Source of the DNA: Copromyces sp. CBS 386.78
Taxonomy: Eukaryota > Ascomycota > Sordariomycetes > Sordariales > Sordariaceae
Direction: 5' to 3'
Length of the DNA: 64,000 nucleotides
Assembly (NCBI GenBank): GCA_030685235.1
Contig: MU839083.1
Coordinates: 620,001-684,000 of the forward strand
The notes beneath the pieces are model-generated. The model was not told where the DNA came from. It saw only the letters and a program-made list of their open reading frames with translations, and did not search any database. This document shows, one piece after another, positions 59,256 through 64,000 of this stretch; position 1 is the first letter of the stretch, and every line of letters begins with the position of its first letter. The position numbers were made by a program, and so were the translations under genes.

Positions 59256-62200
59256 AGAAAGAGAGAAGCCACAACAAAGACGTAAAAAGCATATAAACCT
59301 ATCTAATCTTTTTCTTTATTTCGAAATGGGGCAGGGGATTTTTGGGAACTCATATACCATCAGGGCTAGCCTACTGCAGCACTGCAAGTCAGTGTAGGTA
59401 GTAGTGGTGGCCAGTGTCCAGGAAAAGGGCAAAAGGAAGGAAGGAAGGGAAACGGGAATGACTATATACCAGTTTTAGGACAAGGGAGAGGAAAGGAAGG
59501 ACGCGCGGTCAGTGGTTGGACCGTCACATGTCGTCTCAGCAGGCAGGCACATTTGTTGAAAGAATGAGCGATGTATTTTTTTTTCTTTCTTTTTTTTGGT
59601 TATGTATATCATGGTACACTTTTTTCTACAACAGTATATCTCTTTTCATTTCTTGGGTTATTACATGTTCCTGGATACCTACTTTGGGGAAAGATCAATA
59701 GATTACAGGTTTGCATCTATGCACCACGGGAGTCGTTTCTTGCTCTTGTTGCTCTACTTGCTCAGTCTCGTCGGTCTTGAAGTTTCGGCTACTGGCTAAG
59801 CAGAAAGTTTTATCGTTGCTGTGAGTTGCATCACCACCACCAACCTTGATATTCGATACTCCGAGTCCGGCCCGCGAAGTCAACAACCCCCTTTTTTCCG
59901 TAGCGGCACCAGAAAGAAAACAATTGTGATCGGCGTTAAGGGGGTGGCTAGTGCCCATAACAAAACAAACCCCTTAACCAATATCAGCCTCACGACGAGC
60001 CGCACTTCACCTCGCCCACCTACTTGTATGGTAGTACTCTCATTCATCTTATCTCGACCCAAAGCCCAATACAGCCTACCCAACCAGCGCGGCATGTACG
60101 TAAGATGCCGTACAAACTGCAGCGAAGGGCACCACGGCATTTTGCATGCCATGCCCGCTTACATACATATCTCCACGCTGCTCATCATTCGTCGATATCG
60201 CACAAAATTGCGCAGCTCGCAGGATTCCGCAGGAGCCGCGCTTATTGGGGTAGACTAGGGCTTACGTTACCGCTTACCGGCGCTGTGGCAGAGCAAAACA
60301 AGCCCTTCAACGCGTACGTGTACGATAAGAGTTTGAGAATACTTGAAGCCGTTCGCCAACTGCTTTTTTTTCTCCGTGTTCAAGGTTGGGGTCACACGGC
60401 TATTTATAGGTCAGACTCTCACAGTAAAGCTAACGTGTGCTAATGTAGTGCAATGTCGATACTAGGGAAGTCGGTATGATAACCTATGTGCCGAATCCCG
60501 TTCTGCAAGACATCTTTTCAATCTTTTTTTTTTTTTCTCCCTCCTTTCTCTCTCTTTTGTTTTTGACTTTTTTTTCTTTTTGTTCTCGTTCAAATTCCTC
60601 GCAATGGAAAACCGACTTGCCCAACAAGGTACCGATATCTACCTACTCGTCCGATTCATATCGGACATCTTCGCTGCCGGTGTCAAAAGCGTTACTGTGT
60701 GTTAGTGCTGCAACCTCACTGGTTGGTGCAGGAGGTCAGAGATCTGAAACGCAAGACGGGGGGAACGACGGGACCCCATGATAAAAAAAAGTGTGCCCTT
60801 CGTCACAGCTTCACAGGGCTGGGCTAGTGAAGGGGTATTGACAGGCTTCGACAGGGTCGACAGGGTAGGTATGAACCATTGAACGGGTCGTGGATCATGA
60901 CCTACCAAAAGAATGAGGATTTACAAACAAAAACTGTAGATGCCGATTGACGAATTGCCCATTAGGTATAGTATTTCGATCTTCAACTCTCGAAGATCCA
61001 GGTTCAGTCGTCGATGCCGTTGCCGATGCCGAGACTTCTGAAATTTAACGAGAGATCTTGCCCAGACCCCAGCTCTTTCGCTTCGAAGATTGGTAAATGA
61101 TCTCGGAATGTTCGTCAGATGTCTCGTAGACGCGTGGCGGCCGGGCACTATTCTGGACGGGCACAATGTCTGGGCGGTAGGGAATGGAAATGTTGGTGGA
61201 AATGGACTGTGGAGGTGAATCAAGAACAAGACCAAGAATGGCGCAGTCGGGCAGCCACAGAAAGATAACTTGTTGTCTCTCCTTTGGGCGTGCGTCCGCT
61301 TTTGAGTACGCGCGGCCGTGGCTTGGACAATGGGGAAAGGTGAATGCTGTTCCTTATCCCCATGAGGTCGCTGATAAATGCTGAGATGAGATCTGTGAGG
61401 CGCATCCCCATTCAGTAGTTACCTTGGGTTTGAAGAAAAAGGTTGTTGCCGCAGCAAAAATGATGGTTGCTGTGTTGTCCGGTCGGGCGCTGTGAACAGG
61501 CGCTCGTACAGTGCCAGGGACGTGTCACGGGCTGTCGTTGGAGACGCTGCTTGGCCTCATCTTGGCTGAGGCGCTGGGCGACCAATTATAGGTCCCGTCT
61601 TCCACTTGGACTTTGCAGTCTCCCGCCTCCCTTCTTTTTTCTTCATCGACTGGCCCCATGTCCCTGCTGACCTCGCTCTTCCTTCTCTTTTTGTCTCATT
61701 GTTCATTCTTTCCTCTCACTGTAACACCCACCACCACCACTCAGTAGGTACCTAATCACCACATATCCCGGCCGCCGATTCATAACCATTTTCGCTCGCT
61801 ACGTCGGCTGTCGGCGCTGATTGATGCTCACGCAACCACTCCGACGGACCTTGACCTTTGCACTGCCACCATCTTTTCCAACTTTCCCATCCACACGGGC
61901 GCACCCTGGAGGCGGTTAAGGTTTTGGACATTCCCTCTTGTTTCGCCATTCATTTTCTGCATCTTGTCGACTTTTGTTTCCCGAGACTTAAACTTTTATC
62001 GTTTTCGTTTCCCCATCTTGGGTTCTTCCTTCCAGGTCCCCCGCCTCTCTCTTAATGCATCGACCGCCAACAGCTTCTCTGTTAGAGGCATCCGACAAAT
62101 AAGCAAACAAGCGGGCAATAACCAGAAGCGTCGAAGCATACTACGAGTGTACACATGTTTTGAATAGTTTGTGGTTCACCATAGCATTCATTTCCACGAT

Positions 62201-62313
62201 ATCCCCGTTTCGCTCGTTTCTTGTCGATTTCAAGAATTGTTAGCCGATTTTGCATCTTTTCGATGGACTACGGGCGGTGCGTATAGAAGAACACAGTCTT
62301 TTAGAGCTGAAGT
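59256..62313. other. Spacer between acetyl-CoA synthetase and metalloprotease genes
   Basis: About 3 kb. The first part should be the 3' UTR of the synthetase gene. GGAAGGAAGGAAGGG (59434-59450) and several T runs (59576-59600, 60520-60570) are simple sequence. Near 61640-61740 and 61960-62060 pyrimidine-rich tracts probably belong to the promoter of the downstream gene. No frame on either strand has convincing coding features. Confidence 0.5.
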
Positions 62314-64000
62314 ATGTTTGGTTCCAAGGCCTTCGCGGCCGTATTTGCTGCCGTTGGCCTGCTTGTCCAGTCTACTACAGGTATGTTCATCATCCTCATT
62401 TCGTCGCCTAAATATCATCCGGTTAACATGGCCGGCCTGAAGCACATTCGACGGAGAGATTACCTCTATCATACATTAGCCGTGTCGACGATGCCGTGAT
62501 CAACACACCCTCGCATAGGGTACACTCCCAGTCAACCTTCGACCTCAGCTTTTATCTCCACGATCGCCAGCAAAAGATTCGCTTCGCTCTAGAACCGAAC
62601 CACGACATCCTTCCCGACGATGCAACAATACATATCCTTGGTCCCGATGGCAAGGTCAAGAGGGTCGAGCCTATCGCCAGGGACGAGCACAAGGTTTTCA
62701 GGGGCACCACGTTTGTTCAAAGGGAAGGGATGGCGGACGCAGACTGGAGGCAGGCGGGATGGGCACGAGTCTACGTTACACGGGATGGGGATCGACCGAT
62801 TTTCCAAGGATCCTTCAGGGTAAACGGAGTCGACCATCACATCCAGACGGACACCAACTACAGGCAAACGATGATTCCAGGCGACCCGGAGATGGAGGCG
62901 GCGGAGGAAGAATACATGGTCGTCTGGCGGGATTCCGACATTATGAAGCCGGCACATATCGACCTGAAGCGCGACCTTGCGAGCATGAGCTCTTGCGCCT
63001 CCAACGACCTTGACTGGAACAACGACAAGAGCAACGGGGTCCTGCGGTGGACCGAGGAGGTATTCGAGCATCAGAGCCGCTGGGCTGTCAGTCCGAGGGC
63101 CCTTTTTGGACGACAGATGGATCCAACCCAAGGTGGCAATGGTGCCGGTGTTAATCTGCTGAACAGCATTGGTTCCACGGCCGGTTGCCCGACTTCGAAA
63201 AAGGTTGCCCTGATTGGCATTGCTACCGACTGCACCTACACGGAGAAATTCAACTCGACCGAATCGCTAAGGCAAAATGTTATCGACATGGTTAACAAGG
63301 CTTCGCAACTTTTTGAGAGCTCCTTTAGCATCTCTCTAGGTATCCGCAACTTGACCATCAGCGATAAGGAGTGCCCGGCCACGCCTCCCGAAAGTGCGCC
63401 CTTCAACATGCCGTGCAGCAGCGGTGCCACCATTACCGATCGTTTGGTGAAGTTCTCCGGTTGGAGAGGCAAGTCCAACGATAACAACGCCTACTGGACT
63501 TTGCTGTCAACCTGCAATACTGGTTCTGCTGTTGGTCTTGCCTGGCTCGGTCAGGTCTGCCAGGTAGGCGCTACGAACAGCCAGGACAACGAAACCGTCG
63601 CGGGCGCAAACGTCGTCGTCAAAACCTCTACCGAATGGCAGGTCTTTGCCCACGAGTCGGGCCATACCTTTGGTGCGGTCCACGACTGCCTCTCGAACAC
63701 ATGCGCAAGCGGCGACGCCGGAGAAAACAAGTGTTGCCCCCTTTCCACCACCACCTGCGATGCCAACGCCCAGTTCATCATGAACCCGTCCACAGACAGC
63801 CGTATCACGTCCTTCTCGGCCTGCAGTATTGGTAACGTATGCAGCTTCCTGGGCAGAAACCCCAACAGGATGAGCTGCCTTTCCAACAACAAGGACGTCG
63901 TCACCATCAGCGGCCAGCAATGCGGAAACGGTATCGTCGAAGCTGGCGAGGAGTGTGACTGTGGTGGCGAAGAAGGATGCGGAAACAACCCGTGCTGCGA
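62314..64000 (+). CDS. ADAM-family secreted metalloprotease (ADM-B type), 5' part
   Basis: Exon 1 (62314-62380) encodes a signal peptide, MFGSKAFAAVFAAVGLLVQS, then TTA. A 62-bp intron (62381-62442, branch-like TTAAC) follows in phase 1. Exon 2 is open to the window end, giving about 542 residues. Domains: prodomain to about residue 246, where LFGRQ resembles the processing site of fungal ADM-B; a reprolysin catalytic domain with the zinc motif HESGHTFGAVHD at 426-437 (the three His and the catalytic Glu are present); and a Met-turn-like FIMNPS near 465. The disintegrin domain begins CGNGIVEAGEECDCGG at about 516. ADAMs are zinc endopeptidases, usually secreted or membrane-anchored; fungal members are little characterised. 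The end of the disintegrin domain, any Cys-rich region and any membrane anchor lie beyond the window. The start ATG has A at -3 and fits the signal peptide. Confidence 0.95.

Noticed and set aside
57455..59272. 605-codon open frame on the minus strand opposite the acetyl-CoA synthetase gene
   Set aside because: It is the antisense shadow of a strongly codon-biased gene; the conceptual protein is Gly/Val/Asp/Leu-rich with no domain, and the plus-strand gene is certain.

Overview
The window comes from a filamentous ascomycete, most likely a Sordariomycete. Three things indicate this. Long tracts carry the signature of repeat-induced point mutation (RIP): reading frames littered with TAA/TAG where Gln or Trp codons are expected, TpA excess, and Cys/His changed to Tyr. 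The genes have short GT-AG introns. Gene content includes an acu-5/facA-type acetyl-CoA synthetase, an ADAM-family metalloprotease and a dispersed 5S rRNA gene. The window alternates between very AT-rich, RIP-degraded transposon graveyards and GC-richer single-copy DNA.

Layout. About 1-40,980 is one nested block of RIP-degraded mobile elements. It contains a truncated minus-strand Copia relic (RT at about 10.65-11.3 kb), several unrecognised degenerate reading frames, dispersed direct repeats, and a complete Ty3/Gypsy element (25,046-32,483; 250-bp LTRs, 5-bp target duplication ATAAG). The Gypsy element sits inside another repeat whose uninterrupted paralogue lies at about 18.1-19.2 kb. A degraded DUF3435 tyrosine-recombinase-like gene (minus strand, about 34.0-36.4 kb, continuing at 40.0-40.6 kb) is split by a complete Mutator-like DNA transposon (36,367-40,012; 8-bp duplication ATTAATTT). 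Two short non-autonomous elements (13,851-14,266 and 14,616-15,460) have the same terminal architecture and also made 8-bp duplications. The second keeps both subterminal regions of the Mutator-like element, but its interior is replaced by a 9-10-bp minisatellite.

From about 41 kb to 47.9 kb the DNA is GC-richer. It holds a truncated inverted 5S copy at the heterochromatin edge, a 10-base assembly gap inside a duplicated segment with long G/C runs, a four-exon multi-pass membrane protein gene with suspicious in-frame TGA codons, and a full 5S rRNA gene. A complete RIP-degraded Ty1/Copia element (47,877-53,412; 180-bp LTRs, GAAAG duplication) is inserted in this single-copy DNA. After it come about 3 kb without a recognisable gene, the five-exon acetyl-CoA synthetase gene (56,561-59,255; 667 aa), a second gene-poor spacer, and the 5' part of an ADAM/ADM-B-type metalloprotease gene cut by the window end.

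The metabolic gene and the protease are ordinary housekeeping or secretory genes with no visible functional link. The most interesting content is the transposon history: a Mutator-like family with paired motifs in its terminal repeats, a split DUF3435 recombinase relic, a Gypsy insertion with a readable pre-insertion site, and LTR pairs whose outer halves escaped RIP.
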